From Rhodothermales bacterium (GTDB lineage: Bacteria > Bacteroidota > Rhodothermia > Rhodothermales > JANQRZ01), in NCBI GenBank assembly GCA_028284265.1, contig JANQRZ010000014.1, forward strand, positions 124,001 to 188,000: a stretch of DNA of 64,000 nucleotides, read 5' to 3'. The notes beneath the pieces were generated by a model, which was not told the DNA's origin, made no database searches, and saw only the letters and a list, made by a program, of their open reading frames with translations. The first letter of the stretch is position 1, and every line of letters begins with the position of its first letter. The position numbers and the translations under genes are program-made. Below, piece after piece: positions 29,644 to 38,466 of the stretch.

Positions 29644-29760
29644 ATGACCCCTATCGATATCCTTGACGGTATCACGAGTCTTGGCGTCGGCGTTGCTCCG
29701 GCGAGACTCGCGGAGTTCGTCATCCTCCACCTGCGACGGCATAAGATCCCGTCCGCTTAG
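29644..29760 (+). CDS. Possible 38-residue small protein
   Basis: In the 316-base spacer before ctaA an ATG at 29644 opens a 38-codon frame (MTPIDILDGITSLGVGVAPA, ending in HLRRHKIPSA) with a plausible amphipathic helix. There is no clear ribosome-binding site. The remainder of the spacer shows only the terminator hairpin near 29,590. Confidence 0.25.
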   Translation: MTPIDILDGITSLGVGVAPARLAEFVILHLRRHKIPSA

Positions 29761-29867
29761 AGTGGCAGGTGAATGAGGAGGGCTGGTAGTTTGCACGAAT
29801 CCGGCTCCTCGACTGGAACCGAAATACGCCGAGCGTCTTTCTCGCTGGAACCACCCGCCCCCCACCC

Positions 29868-30800
29868 ATGTCTCCCTCCGTCCGCCGCTTCGTCGCCTTT
29901 GCTTGGGCGCTGCTCATCTACACCGTCCTCGTCATCCTGTGGGGGGCCTTCGTCCGCGCAACAGGCTCCGGCGCAGGCTGCGGGGACCACTGGCCGCTCT
30001 GCAACGGCGAGGTCATCCCTCGCGCCGAGACGATGGCAACGCTCATCGAGTTCGGCCACCGGCTGACGAGCGGGCTGGCCGGTCTGCTCGCGCTCGGGCT
30101 GGGCGTCTGGGCATTCCGGCTCTTCGAGAAGGGATCGAAGGTGCGAAAAGCAGCCGCTTGGACGGTCTTCTTCATGGGGACGGAAGCACTAATCGGGATG
30201 GCCCTCGTGAAGCTCGAACTGGTCGCCTACAACGTGTCCGTGCTGCGCGCTTGGGTGATCGCGGCACACCTGCTCAACACCTTCCTCCTGCTGGCAGCAC
30301 TCACCGCCACGGCGTGGTGGGCTGGTGGAGGGCATGCACCCCGGTTCCGAGGGCAGGGTGCGCTCGGTGCCACGCTGGCGGCGACCGTGCTCGGCGTCTT
30401 CGTGCTCGGCGCGAGCGGGGCGGTCACGGCGCTCGGCGACACGCTTACCATCGGTGGCGGCATCGACCCGGCGACGGACCCCATCGTGGCGGCACTCGTC
30501 GGGCTGCGCCTTTATCACCCGTTGCTGGCTCTCATCGTAGGCGTGGGCGTCATCGCGTCTTTTCTACTGGTCCGAAGGACGGGGCGGCGCAAGGCGTACT
30601 TCTTCAGCCTCGGGGTGCTCAGTCTCTACCTCACCCAACTTGCCATCGGCCTCATCAATGTCCGGCTAATGGCCCCGGTCCCCCTCCAGCTTATCCACCT
30701 CTTCCTGACCGACCTAATCTGGATTGGACTGGTCGTGCTCTGCTGCACGGCACTGGGCAGACCGATCCCTGACCGTCGACCGGTAGCCTCTGCCGCCTAG
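29868..30800 (+). CDS. ctaA: Heme A synthase (COX15/CtaA family)
   Basis: A 310-aa, eight-helix inner-membrane enzyme that oxidises heme O to heme A for aa3-type cytochrome oxidases. The signature near the N-terminus, GAFVRATGSGAGCGDHWPLC, contains the two family cysteines. Heme-ligand histidines are in EFGHRLTSG, IAAHLLNTF, LRLYHPLLAL and LQLIHLFLTD. No cytochrome oxidase gene is in the window. Confidence 0.92.
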   Translation: MSPSVRRFVAFAWALLIYTVLVILWGAFVRATGSGAGCGDHWPLCNGEVIPRAETMATLIEFGHRLTSGLAGLLALGLGVWAFRLFEKGSKVRKAAAWTVFFMGTEALIGMALVKLELVAYNVSVLRAWVIAAHLLNTFLLLAALTATAWWAGGGHAPRFRGQGALGATLAATVLGVFVLGASGAVTALGDTLTIGGGIDPATDPIVAALVGLRLYHPLLALIVGVGVIASFLLVRRTGRRKAYFFSLGVLSLYLTQLAIGLINVRLMAPVPLQLIHLFLTDLIWIGLVVLCCTALGRPIPDRRPVASAA

Positions 30801-30874
30801 CGTGCCGCGCGCGCTTTTCGGCTCCACCTTAGGCCTGCTGACCACGCCTCTCTTCTGGAATCACTCCACACACC

Positions 30875-31567
30875 ATGAGAACGCTGCCGGGACAACGCTA
30901 CCAACTCGACCGACGCAGTACCGCCGCCCAAGCGGTCTACCGGGTTCTCCGGCGCTCCCCCTTCTACCCCTCGCCCACGATCTACAACCTGACGATCTCG
31001 GACGAGAGAAAGTTCGTCTGGTTCAGGATTGCCAAGGTGGGGACGCGGACGATTTACAACCACCTCAAAGAGCACGCGAGTCCACTAACGGTCGATCACG
31101 TCGGGTCGGTCTACTATCCGGTCAATGCCTACGCGGACTACTTTAAGTTTGCCTTCGTCCGCAACCCGTGGAGTCGGTTGGTCTCATGCTGGCTCAACAA
31201 GGTCGTCGAGAACCAGTCGCACATCTTCCACGCTGACGAATCCTGGTTCGAGCGGATGCAAGACTTCGCCACCTTCGTGGACTATGTCGCGAGCCTCGAT
31301 CTGGAGACGTGTGACCGTCACCTGCGCCTCCAGTGTCGGTTGATCGACCTGAGCCACGTCGATTTCATCGGGCGGCAAGAGTCGTTCAACGACGACTTTG
31401 CCTACGTCTGCCGTCGGCTCGGACTGCCCGAGCACGGAGGAAGCAGGAAGAACTCAACCTCCGACAAGAAGCCCTACTACGAATACTACACGGACGAGCT
31501 ACGAGAGCGTGTGGGGCGTCTCTACGAGCGGGATATCAAAATCTTCGGCTACGACTTCCTAGCTTAA
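30875..31567 (+). CDS. Sulfotransferase family 2 protein
   Basis: A 230-aa sulfotransferase of the carbohydrate/HNK-1 type. The 5'-phosphosulfate loop is recognisable in FRIAKVGTRTIYNHL (residues 50-64) and the 3'-phosphate motif in FAFVRNPWSRLVSCW (92-106). It would transfer sulfate from PAPS to a surface glycan, but the acceptor is unknown. It converges on the SGNH/MBOAT cluster with a 21-nt gap. Confidence 0.85.
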   Translation: MRTLPGQRYQLDRRSTAAQAVYRVLRRSPFYPSPTIYNLTISDERKFVWFRIAKVGTRTIYNHLKEHASPLTVDHVGSVYYPVNAYADYFKFAFVRNPWSRLVSCWLNKVVENQSHIFHADESWFERMQDFATFVDYVASLDLETCDRHLRLQCRLIDLSHVDFIGRQESFNDDFAYVCRRLGLPEHGGSRKNSTSDKKPYYEYYTDELRERVGRLYERDIKIFGYDFLA

Positions 31568-31588
31568 TGATCACCGAAGCATTACGAA

Positions 31589-32641
31589 CTAGGGAATCTG
31601 GTCGGCAAGCTGAACAGTAACCCAGCGGGCTCCTTCGCTAGTCAGGTGGCCGATGTCGAACCAGTACTCGGGTGCATACATGTCAGGGTAGCGAGTTGGA
31701 TCGTTGAGCACAATGAAACGCCCTGATGGCAATCGCCCGGCAAGCACATTGGAGACGCCGATAGCTTCTACTTCGCCGATTTGCTCAACGAAGTAGACAG
31801 TAACGCCACGCGCTTCTAATCGCTGAAAAAGTTCGAGCCATATATTGGCTGAGACTGCATCTTGGGAAGTCGGTTGCTGCTCGGTGCGTGCCCGAAGCAG
31901 CATCACGTTATGGGCAAACTCGCGACGCCCTTTCGCTGAAAGAAATGCCTCGTGCCGCCGCTGTACCTCAGCAACTCGCCATTTGAGTCCCCCTCGCTCC
32001 TGCTGGGTAGAGAGAAGAGACGCGTAGCTCATAGCACGCTGTACTTCCTCTCTGAACGACGAGTACCCCTGCTCATCAAGGGGAGGCAACGGCTCCCACC
32101 CATGTATAGGTCCTGAAAAAAGACCTTCTGCCTGCCCTATAAGTGAATAATTCTGGAGCGCGATCACATACCGTTCCAGCGCTGCTTTCCAACGCTCAGC
32201 GTGCGGCATATTTGCGGCTAGGGCTACTTTCGCTCCGATTCGTGCCCGCCGAAGATCATGGTGATAGTAAGCCCGACGGGTATTCCGATTCTCGGACCGG
32301 ACTGCCGGTTCAAACGCACGAACTTCGAGTACCAGCGTCTCAATGTATGGATACATCATCAGCCGCTCGGCCAAATAGTGTAGCTCTAGTGCACGACCAC
32401 CTTGCACACCAAGATTGTAGCTGTTCCCGCCCCGTTTAAGACTATCGAAAAGCGCCGTATTCACGTGGCGGTACGTCCGGCTTGACCCGATGAAGACCGT
32501 CCTCGGCTGGAGACGTTCGATTTCTGCCAGCTTGTACCCGAGAAGCGAGATATCCTCTAGATCATCTTGACTTTTAACAACAAAGAGGATCATGCCCAGT
32601 CCAACGCAGAACCCGAGCAGCTTTAGGCTGACCTTGAGCAT
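31589..32641 (-). CDS. Membrane-anchored SGNH-like protein, copy 1
   Basis: A 350-aa protein with one N-terminal anchor (residues about 7-24). The block I-like GSSRTYRH is at 52-59 and a C-terminal D-x-x-H pair in DIGHLTSEGARW (Asp329, His332), the arrangement of the SGNH/AlgX-DltD-like partners of MBOAT acyltransferases. It is about 40% similar by eye to the protein encoded on the other side of the MBOAT gene. It probably receives an acyl group and transfers it to an extracytoplasmic polymer. The gene starts 12 nt after the MBOAT stop. Confidence 0.75.
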   Translation of the reverse strand: MLKVSLKLLGFCVGLGMILFVVKSQDDLEDISLLGYKLAEIERLQPRTVFIGSSRTYRHVNTALFDSLKRGGNSYNLGVQGGRALELHYLAERLMMYPYIETLVLEVRAFEPAVRSENRNTRRAYYHHDLRRARIGAKVALAANMPHAERWKAALERYVIALQNYSLIGQAEGLFSGPIHGWEPLPPLDEQGYSSFREEVQRAMSYASLLSTQQERGGLKWRVAEVQRRHEAFLSAKGRREFAHNVMLLRARTEQQPTSQDAVSANIWLELFQRLEARGVTVYFVEQIGEVEAIGVSNVLAGRLPSGRFIVLNDPTRYPDMYAPEYWFDIGHLTSEGARWVTVQLADQIP

Positions 32642-32653
32642 AGTAGGTACAGG

Positions 32654-34102
32654 TCAGAATTGAAAGTAGATAAAGGTCGTCTCGCCATACGATCCGAAGA
32701 GTATGATCACGGCCCCTAGGACAAGGTAGATACTCCAGCGCAGGGGCCACGCCATCGCGCCCAACCGCTCGGCGATGGAGCGACGGCGTTCGAGTAGGTC
32801 TACGAAGATCAGCACAACCACGGCCAGCGCCGTAATCACGAGGTTGAGCGTCGTAAAGCCCGGCAGGAAGGGCGAGGCATACGTCCCCGGCACAATCTCA
32901 AACGCCTGCTTCACCGTTAGCAGGGCACCCCGGAAGCTCTCGGCTCGGAAAAACACCCACGCCAGCAGCACAAGGTGGAACGTAAGGAACATCTGGAACC
33001 ACCGCCTCACCGCACCGCCGCCGTCAGCTTTGACGCGCGCCCACAGCCGATCCCGGAACGACTCCGTCGCGGCCCCGAGGGCGAGGTAGCCGCCGTGGAG
33101 CACACCCCATACCACAAACGTCCACGCCGCGCCGTGCCACAGCCCGCTCACGGCAAAGACGATCATCATGTTGACGTACCAGCGCCAGCGCGGCACCCGA
33201 TTTCCTCCGAGGGGAATGTAGAGATAGTCCCGAAACCACGTCGAGAGGCTGATGTGCCACCGCCGCCAAAACTCCGAGATCGACTTCGAGAAGTAGGGTC
33301 GGTGGAAGTTGTCCATTAGGTCGTAGCCCATCACCCGGGCCGTCCCAATAGCGATCAGGCTGTACCCGGCGAAGTCGCCGTAAATCTGGAACGCGAAAGC
33401 ATAGGTCGCTGCCCACACCGCCGGACCAGAGAATCCGCTCGGGTCGCTGTAGACCACGTCCACGAACGGGGCCAGTCGGTCGGCGACGACACACTTGATG
33501 AAGAAGCCCCAGAGCATAATCCGAAAACCCGCCCCGATGCGCTCGCCATCCAACTGGAACGTCTGGTGGAACTGCGGCAGCAGGTGTTGGCTCCGCTCGA
33601 TGGGTCCGGCCACCAACTGCGGGAAGAAGCTCACGTAGAGGGCGAAGATGCCAAGGTGCCGCTCCGGTTCCTGACGGCCTCGATACACGTCGATGGTGTA
33701 GGCCAGCGTCTGAAACGTGTAGAAGCTGATGCCCACCGGCAGCAGTAGTTCCAATACCGGAAATGGCACGTCACCCGCGACCACGGCCAGGAACCGCTGG
33801 ATCGTGCTCGTGAACAGACCGAGGTACTTGAAGGCAAAGAGTAGCCCGAGGTTCGAGCATAGGCTCAGGATGAGGAACGGTCGCCGCTCAGCACGGGTCT
33901 CGCGCTTGCCCATTGCCAGCGCCGCGAAGTAGTCGACTAGCGTCGAGATGAGAATCAGCGCGAGGTAATCGACGCGCCACCAGCCGTAGAAGAAATAGCT
34001 CGCGCCTAGCAGCAGCATCCACCGCTTCCGCGGCGGGATAGCGAAATACAACCCGACGACAATCGGGAAGAAAACAAGAAACGCAAGGGAATTAAACAGC
34101 AC
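32654..34102 (-). CDS. MBOAT O-acyltransferase (AlgI/DltB-like)
   Basis: A 482-aa polytopic membrane-bound O-acyltransferase. Family landmarks are LLPVGISFYTFQTLAYTIDV, FWRRWHISLSTWFRDYLYIP (His283) and the invariant His323 in SGLWHGAAWTFVVWG. It moves acyl groups, typically acetyl, across the inner membrane for esterification of surface polysaccharide or wall polymer. It starts with GTG at 34102. It lies between two SGNH-like paralogues, the probable extracytoplasmic transferases. Confidence 0.92.
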   Translation of the reverse strand: MLFNSLAFLVFFPIVVGLYFAIPPRKRWMLLLGASYFFYGWWRVDYLALILISTLVDYFAALAMGKRETRAERRPFLILSLCSNLGLLFAFKYLGLFTSTIQRFLAVVAGDVPFPVLELLLPVGISFYTFQTLAYTIDVYRGRQEPERHLGIFALYVSFFPQLVAGPIERSQHLLPQFHQTFQLDGERIGAGFRIMLWGFFIKCVVADRLAPFVDVVYSDPSGFSGPAVWAATYAFAFQIYGDFAGYSLIAIGTARVMGYDLMDNFHRPYFSKSISEFWRRWHISLSTWFRDYLYIPLGGNRVPRWRWYVNMMIVFAVSGLWHGAAWTFVVWGVLHGGYLALGAATESFRDRLWARVKADGGGAVRRWFQMFLTFHLVLLAWVFFRAESFRGALLTVKQAFEIVPGTYASPFLPGFTTLNLVITALAVVVLIFVDLLERRRSIAERLGAMAWPLRWSIYLVLGAVIILFGSYGETTFIYFQF

Positions 34103-34134
34103 GGGACGGCGTGGCTAGTAAGGAAGCAGGCAAC

Positions 34135-35121
34135 TTAGGGGACCTGTGCGGCGAAAATGTCTGTGATCCGCCGCGCACCACGCTCGTTGAGGTGGCCCGT
34201 GTCGAACCAGAGATCAGGGTCGAAGAGATCAGGATACCGGTCCAGATCATTGATGAGGATGAGGCGCTCGGGCGGGACCAACTCACTTATCGCCCGAGCG
34301 AGGCCGCCCAACTGGGCCTCACCGATCTGCTCGGCGAAGTACACCTCCACGCCTTGGGCCTCAGCGCGCTGGTACAGGTCGAACCAGATCGCGGCCATCA
34401 CCGAGTCGGCAGCCGCCGGGGCGACATCCCTGTTCCGAATTCGCTCCAGCTTCCGCTGAAAGGCCTGCTGCCCTCGCGGCGACAAAAACGCCTCGTTGCG
34501 CTGCTGGACATCGTCGGCATAGTCCAGTGCCAGAAAGCCCTGCCGGTCGAGCGGCGAGAACGACACAGGCTCGGCGGTCTTGCCCCTGATGAGTGCCTCG
34601 CCTTGGCCGGGAAGGAAGTAATGATCCAGCGCCACTTTGTACCGGCCACGCACAATCGCGAGCCGCTCTTTGAGGGGCATATCGAACGCGAGTGCCACCT
34701 TCGCCGCCAACCCAGCATGCCGGAGGTCATGGTAGTAGTAGGTCCGGCGCGTATCTCGGTTTTCTAGCTGCAACAGGGGCGGAATCATTCGAAGCTCGAC
34801 CACCAGTCGCTTGACGTGAGGCAGTTCGAGCATCCGCTCTGCCTGATAATGCGTCTCCAGTGCCGAGCCACCACGGAACCCCAGATTGTAGCTGACGCCT
34901 CCGCCTTGCAGGCTGTCGAAGCGAGCCGCATCAATGTGACGATATGTCCGGCTCGACCCTACAAAGATCGTCTCGGCCTGAAGCTCTTTCAGTTCCTTCG
35001 TCTTGTAGCCTACCTCTTCGATGTCGCTATGGTCATCGAACTGCTGAAGCACCAGCAGAAGCCCCCCGAGCAGGAGGGCAAATGCGCTGGCTTTCAGCAC
35101 AACCAAGCTAGCAGGGCTCAT
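34135..35121 (-). CDS. Membrane-anchored SGNH-like protein, copy 2
   Basis: A 328-aa paralogue of the protein encoded at 31589-32641, with a single N-terminal anchor (about residues 8-25). GSSRTYRH is at 55-62, followed by the shared pattern SYNLGFRGGSALETHY, and the C-terminal pair is in DTGHLNERGARR (Asp307, His310). It precedes the MBOAT gene by 32 nt in the same orientation and is a likely partner. The two copies may act on different acceptors or work in series. Confidence 0.75.
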   Translation of the reverse strand: MSPASLVVLKASAFALLLGGLLLVLQQFDDHSDIEEVGYKTKELKELQAETIFVGSSRTYRHIDAARFDSLQGGGVSYNLGFRGGSALETHYQAERMLELPHVKRLVVELRMIPPLLQLENRDTRRTYYYHDLRHAGLAAKVALAFDMPLKERLAIVRGRYKVALDHYFLPGQGEALIRGKTAEPVSFSPLDRQGFLALDYADDVQQRNEAFLSPRGQQAFQRKLERIRNRDVAPAAADSVMAAIWFDLYQRAEAQGVEVYFAEQIGEAQLGGLARAISELVPPERLILINDLDRYPDLFDPDLWFDTGHLNERGARRITDIFAAQVP

Positions 35122-35193
35122 GATGTTGCAGGATCAAAGGGACAGAGCTACAAAACCAGACGTAGTCGTAGCGCGGCCCGAAGATAATCCCGC

Positions 35194-36459
35194 CTAGGCA
35201 GCCCGGTCCAGCGCAGCGTCAAGCCGAGCCAGCACGTCCCGCAGCGTGCGCGCGACGGGCGTTCCCCGGTCATCCTCGTCGATCTGTGCCGGTTCTTCCA
35301 TCAGGTCCAGACCGACACCAGCCCAGAGGCGTGGAGCCGGATCGTCAAGCACCTCGTCGCGTAGGCGAAGCCCGTGCGCGGCCAGAATCGGACCTAGCGC
35401 ACTGCGACGCTCGGCGAGGCTGCGGAGCGTCGCATGGTACGCATGTTCCACGACGGCCTTGCGCGAGTCGTAGGAGAAGACATTCGTGAAGAACATCTGA
35501 TAGTCCTCCCGGCTCGGCTCGAAGAGGAGAATGTCCGCCCCTTGGTAGCGCGACTCGTAGGCCGCGATGCCGGTGGCGAGGCGCGAGTGGATCAGCGTGC
35601 GGAACGTCTGCGCGAGCACACCCGGCATGCCTCGGTCGATTAGCTTGCCGCGCCGCATAATCCCCTGCTCCACCGCCCGCGCTGTATCGACGGGCACGAT
35701 TGGGTTGACACAGAGCACGAGGTCGGCCCCGGCGTCGAGGGCGACGGACGCATGAACCGTTTTGAGCAGCACGCCGTCCACGTATTCCCTGCCCTCAATC
35801 GAGACGGGCGGATAGACCACCGGCAGCGCCGTGGAGGCCTGCACCGCCTCTGCGATCCCGATGTGGTCAAACCCGGCCTCGCCGAAGCGAACGGCCTCTC
35901 CTGAGTTCAGGTCCGAGGCCACAATCGTGAGGTGCGCCTTCAGTTCGCGGAAGTCGTTCGTGCGACCCTTCAGCGAGAACACCTTGCGGAGATAGTCCCG
36001 AATCCCCGCGTTGCTGAACAGCCCCACCGGCAGCGCCCGCCCGAGGCGGCCCGTGAGCGCGGCAATCATCCCGCCCTCGAAATCATGCTTGAAGAGCCAG
36101 TCGGCCAGCCCCTCAACGACGTGCCCCGGCACCGAGAGGCCGCGCCGAGCGAGTTCGCCATAGGCCGGAACCATGAAAAGGTCGGGGCGGAACGGGTGCT
36201 CGCCCGGCTCATCGTGGACTACGCTCCGGCAGAGCTGCGCCGTGCCTATGCCGTTGGCGAGGCACGACCCGATGAACGCCCCGGCAGAGACGCCGACGTA
36301 GATCGGTACCTGCGCGAAGTCGATGCCTTCGATGGCCTCCTCCAGCGCCCGCAACGCTCCAATCTCGTAGATCGCCCCCTCCGGCCCCCCGCCCGCCAGC
36401 GCGAGGGCAACGGTGGGACCGTGCGAGGCATCGTCGGGATGAAATGTGGAGACAGGCAT
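35194..36459 (-). CDS. Patatin-like phospholipase
   Basis: A 421-aa lipid acyl hydrolase. The oxyanion loop is GGGPEGAIYEIGA (from residue 23), the nucleophile elbow GVSAG (Ser58) and the dyad Asp in YVDGVLLKT (Asp228). No signal peptide is visible, so it is probably cytoplasmic. It sits next to two phasin genes and phaR; a role at storage granules is inferred from this neighbourhood only. The start is ATG at 36459. Confidence 0.85.
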   Translation of the reverse strand: MPVSTFHPDDASHGPTVALALAGGGPEGAIYEIGALRALEEAIEGIDFAQVPIYVGVSAGAFIGSCLANGIGTAQLCRSVVHDEPGEHPFRPDLFMVPAYGELARRGLSVPGHVVEGLADWLFKHDFEGGMIAALTGRLGRALPVGLFSNAGIRDYLRKVFSLKGRTNDFRELKAHLTIVASDLNSGEAVRFGEAGFDHIGIAEAVQASTALPVVYPPVSIEGREYVDGVLLKTVHASVALDAGADLVLCVNPIVPVDTARAVEQGIMRRGKLIDRGMPGVLAQTFRTLIHSRLATGIAAYESRYQGADILLFEPSREDYQMFFTNVFSYDSRKAVVEHAYHATLRSLAERRSALGPILAAHGLRLRDEVLDDPAPRLWAGVGLDLMEEPAQIDEDDRGTPVARTLRDVLARLDAALDRAA

Positions 36460-36573
36460 AGTGTGGAGGAGTAACGCACAGGGAGGGGTGCGAGCGGTGG
36501 GAGTTGGCACGGATGCCTGGTGCCCGCTCGCACCCCCGGTAAGATCGGCCACAGCGACCGGACGAATGGCGCG

Positions 36574-37320
36574 TTAGCGTTGCGCTTTCAGTCCGGTCAC
36601 AGCGGCCTCGGCGGCGTCCTTACCCTGTACCTTGTCGACTACCAAGCCGTTGAGCTTGATCTGGTACCAGCCGCCGCCGCCCTTCACCATGTCGACGCCG
36701 GAGGTACGCTCGGTCGCGGTAAGCGCCGCGTTTTCGCGCTGGAGTTCGGCTACGCGCTCCACAGCCTCGTCCTCGCCATGCACCTTCTCGGTGACGATGC
36801 CGTGGACGACGATTTCGTACCACCCGTTGCCGGTGGTGCGAGCCTCGACCTCGGGCTGCGCTTCAGCAGCCACCGCACGCTCCTTCCGAAGCGCGTCGAG
36901 GTTCTTGGAGAGCTTCTGCACGCTGATGCGGAGCGAGGCAATCTCGTCGCGGGTCGGGATGCCGAGGCCCTGAAGGGCGACCGTGACGGCGTCCTGCACG
37001 CGCTGCTCGACGCCGTTGAACGCGCCGTCGGCAGCTTGCTTGACCTTGCCCACCTGCGTGTCGATCACCTGCTTGACTTTGCCGGTCTGCTGGTCCACGT
37101 CGCGCTTGACCTGCCCGGCGCGGCCCTCGACCTGCTTGCGGATCTGCTCGACCTGCTCTAGGCCAGCCCCGTTGTACTTCTTACCCTTCTTGACAAGCTT
37201 CTTGAAGAGTTTGCTGCCCTGCTTCTCGGTGACGGAGAGTGCGCCGACACCGGCGAGGAGGACGCGCTCGGTTGCTTCCTGCACGTCGCTCGGGAGGGTG
37301 TTCATTTTCGTCTTTGCCAT
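36574..37320 (-). CDS. Phasin-family protein with duplicated C-terminal motif
   Basis: A 248-aa granule-associated-type protein. Residues about 10-150 form the amphipathic and coiled-coil phasin region, with IPTRDEIASLRISVQKLSKN as in PhaI/PhaF-like proteins. The C-terminus holds two tandem copies of a short module: GNGWYEIVVHGIVTEKVHG (about 164-182) and GGGWYQIKLNGLVVDKVQG (about 215-233), each followed by a short Ala/Glu-rich helix. I do not recognise this module. Its smaller neighbour lacks it. Confidence 0.75.
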   Translation of the reverse strand: MAKTKMNTLPSDVQEATERVLLAGVGALSVTEKQGSKLFKKLVKKGKKYNGAGLEQVEQIRKQVEGRAGQVKRDVDQQTGKVKQVIDTQVGKVKQAADGAFNGVEQRVQDAVTVALQGLGIPTRDEIASLRISVQKLSKNLDALRKERAVAAEAQPEVEARTTGNGWYEIVVHGIVTEKVHGEDEAVERVAELQRENAALTATERTSGVDMVKGGGGWYQIKLNGLVVDKVQGKDAAEAAVTGLKAQR

Positions 37321-37372
37321 GATGGAGTCCTCTGTGTTCTGTCTGTTGGTAAACTGAGAATGCCGCAGCGCG

Positions 37373-37792
37373 TTATGCCGCGCGGAGCTCGACGGCCTTC
37401 TTGTTGAGGCGCTCGACGCTCCGCTTGAGCGAGTCCACGTCGTCGCGCGTCGGGATGTTCATCCGGTGAAGCACAGTGCCGACCATCTCGGCGATGCGCT
37501 CTTCGACTTCGCTGCTGACGGCCTCGATCTGGTCGCCAACTTGCTCGATGTCTTGCTTGGCCTCGCGAACTTCGTCTTTGGCCTCAGCCACGACCTTCGC
37601 AGCGAGCGCCTTCGTGCGGCCTTGGTCCGCCTTGCGTCCTTCACGAACGAGCGCGTCGAATCCATCGACGATCTCTTCTTCGATCATGGCGACGAGGCCG
37701 ACGCCCGCGTAGTACACCTCGCGCGCAGCATCAACGAGCGTGTCGGCGGTTTGACGGAAAGCTTGGGTGGTGTCTTGGAGGGTCTGGTTCAT
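37373..37792 (-). CDS. Phasin-family protein
   Basis: A 139-aa, almost entirely helical protein. The C-terminal RMNIPTRDDVDSLKRSVERL is the conserved phasin-like coiled-coil end shared with the gene downstream. It probably coats polyhydroxyalkanoate granules. It lies between phaR and the larger phasin, all on the minus strand with short spacers, suggesting one operon. Confidence 0.78.
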   Translation of the reverse strand: MNQTLQDTTQAFRQTADTLVDAAREVYYAGVGLVAMIEEEIVDGFDALVREGRKADQGRTKALAAKVVAEAKDEVREAKQDIEQVGDQIEAVSSEVEERIAEMVGTVLHRMNIPTRDDVDSLKRSVERLNKKAVELRAA

Positions 37793-37846
37793 TTCGGTAG
37801 GATGTTGTGTTGGTAAAGGGAGCGGCGCTGTGGTGTGGGGCCGGGG

Positions 37847-38311
37847 TTATTCGGCGTTTTCTTGGTCTTTCTCGCCATCGGCGAGGCGACCAAGCGATGT
37901 TTCAAGGGCGTCGAGACGCTCGCGGAGGCGGGCCATCTCGTCCTGCATTGGGCTGGGCTGGCGGAGCTTGCCGAGCGTGCTGCGCGAGGCCTTCTGTACA
38001 ATCCCCTCGACGCCTTGCTGAAGCTGACGGACGCCCGTGGTGACGGCGTCTTCTCCGGCTTGCAAGGCTTCTTCGCCCGCCCGAATCAGGTCGTGCAGCA
38101 GCGTGCTCGGGAACGAGTTGCCCCGCCGCCCCTGCTCGGAGATCACCTGCGTGAGTACCTGCACGGTCACGTCCTCGCCCGACTTGTTATCCACGACCTC
38201 GATCTGCTCGCCGGAGCGGATTAGCTCGGCCACCTCCTGCATGGAGATGTACCGGCTCTCGCCAGTATCGTAGAGCTTGCGGCTGCCGTAGCGTTTGATG
38301 AGTCGGGACAT
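37847..38311 (-). CDS. phaR: Polyhydroxyalkanoate synthesis regulator PhaR
   Basis: A 154-aa regulator. The N-terminal DNA-binding domain is highly typical: LIKRYGSRKLYDTGESRYIS followed by VVDNKSGEDVT and LTQVISEQG. In studied bacteria PhaR represses phasin genes and itself and is titrated off DNA by the polymer. The gene directly precedes two phasin genes, consistent with that role. A palindromic candidate operator lies 61 nt before the ATG at 38311. Confidence 0.88.
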   Translation of the reverse strand: MSRLIKRYGSRKLYDTGESRYISMQEVAELIRSGEQIEVVDNKSGEDVTVQVLTQVISEQGRRGNSFPSTLLHDLIRAGEEALQAGEDAVTTGVRQLQQGVEGIVQKASRSTLGKLRQPSPMQDEMARLRERLDALETSLGRLADGEKDQENAE

Positions 38312-38339
38312 GGAGTGTGGTTGTTGGTTGCGGCCCCTA

Positions 38340-38386
38340 TGACGCATCGCGGCAAGACGAGTTTCCAATCATGACGCAATGCGTCA
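38340..38386 (-). promoter_or_regulatory. Candidate PhaR operator
   Basis: TGACGCAATGCGTCA at 38372-38386 is a perfect 7-1-7 dyad, and a further half-site TGACGCA occurs at 38340-38346. Known PhaR sites are GC-rich TGC/GCA dyads, and this element contains GCAATGC at its centre. Binding is inferred, not shown. Confidence 0.45.
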
Positions 38387-38412
38387 ATGTTCATGCGATC
38401 TCCTCAAAACAA

Positions 38413-38440
38413 GCGGGCTGCTCCCGAAGAAGCAGCCCGC
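38413..38440 (-). terminator. Terminator of the T9SS cargo gene
   Basis: The 10-bp stem GCGGGCTGCT / AGCAGCCCGC has an 8-nt loop. On the minus strand it is followed by TTGTTTT, 26 nt after the stop of the gene at 38467-39555. Confidence 0.85.
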
Positions 38441-38466
38441 CAACCCACCACATAGTGTCCCGCTCG

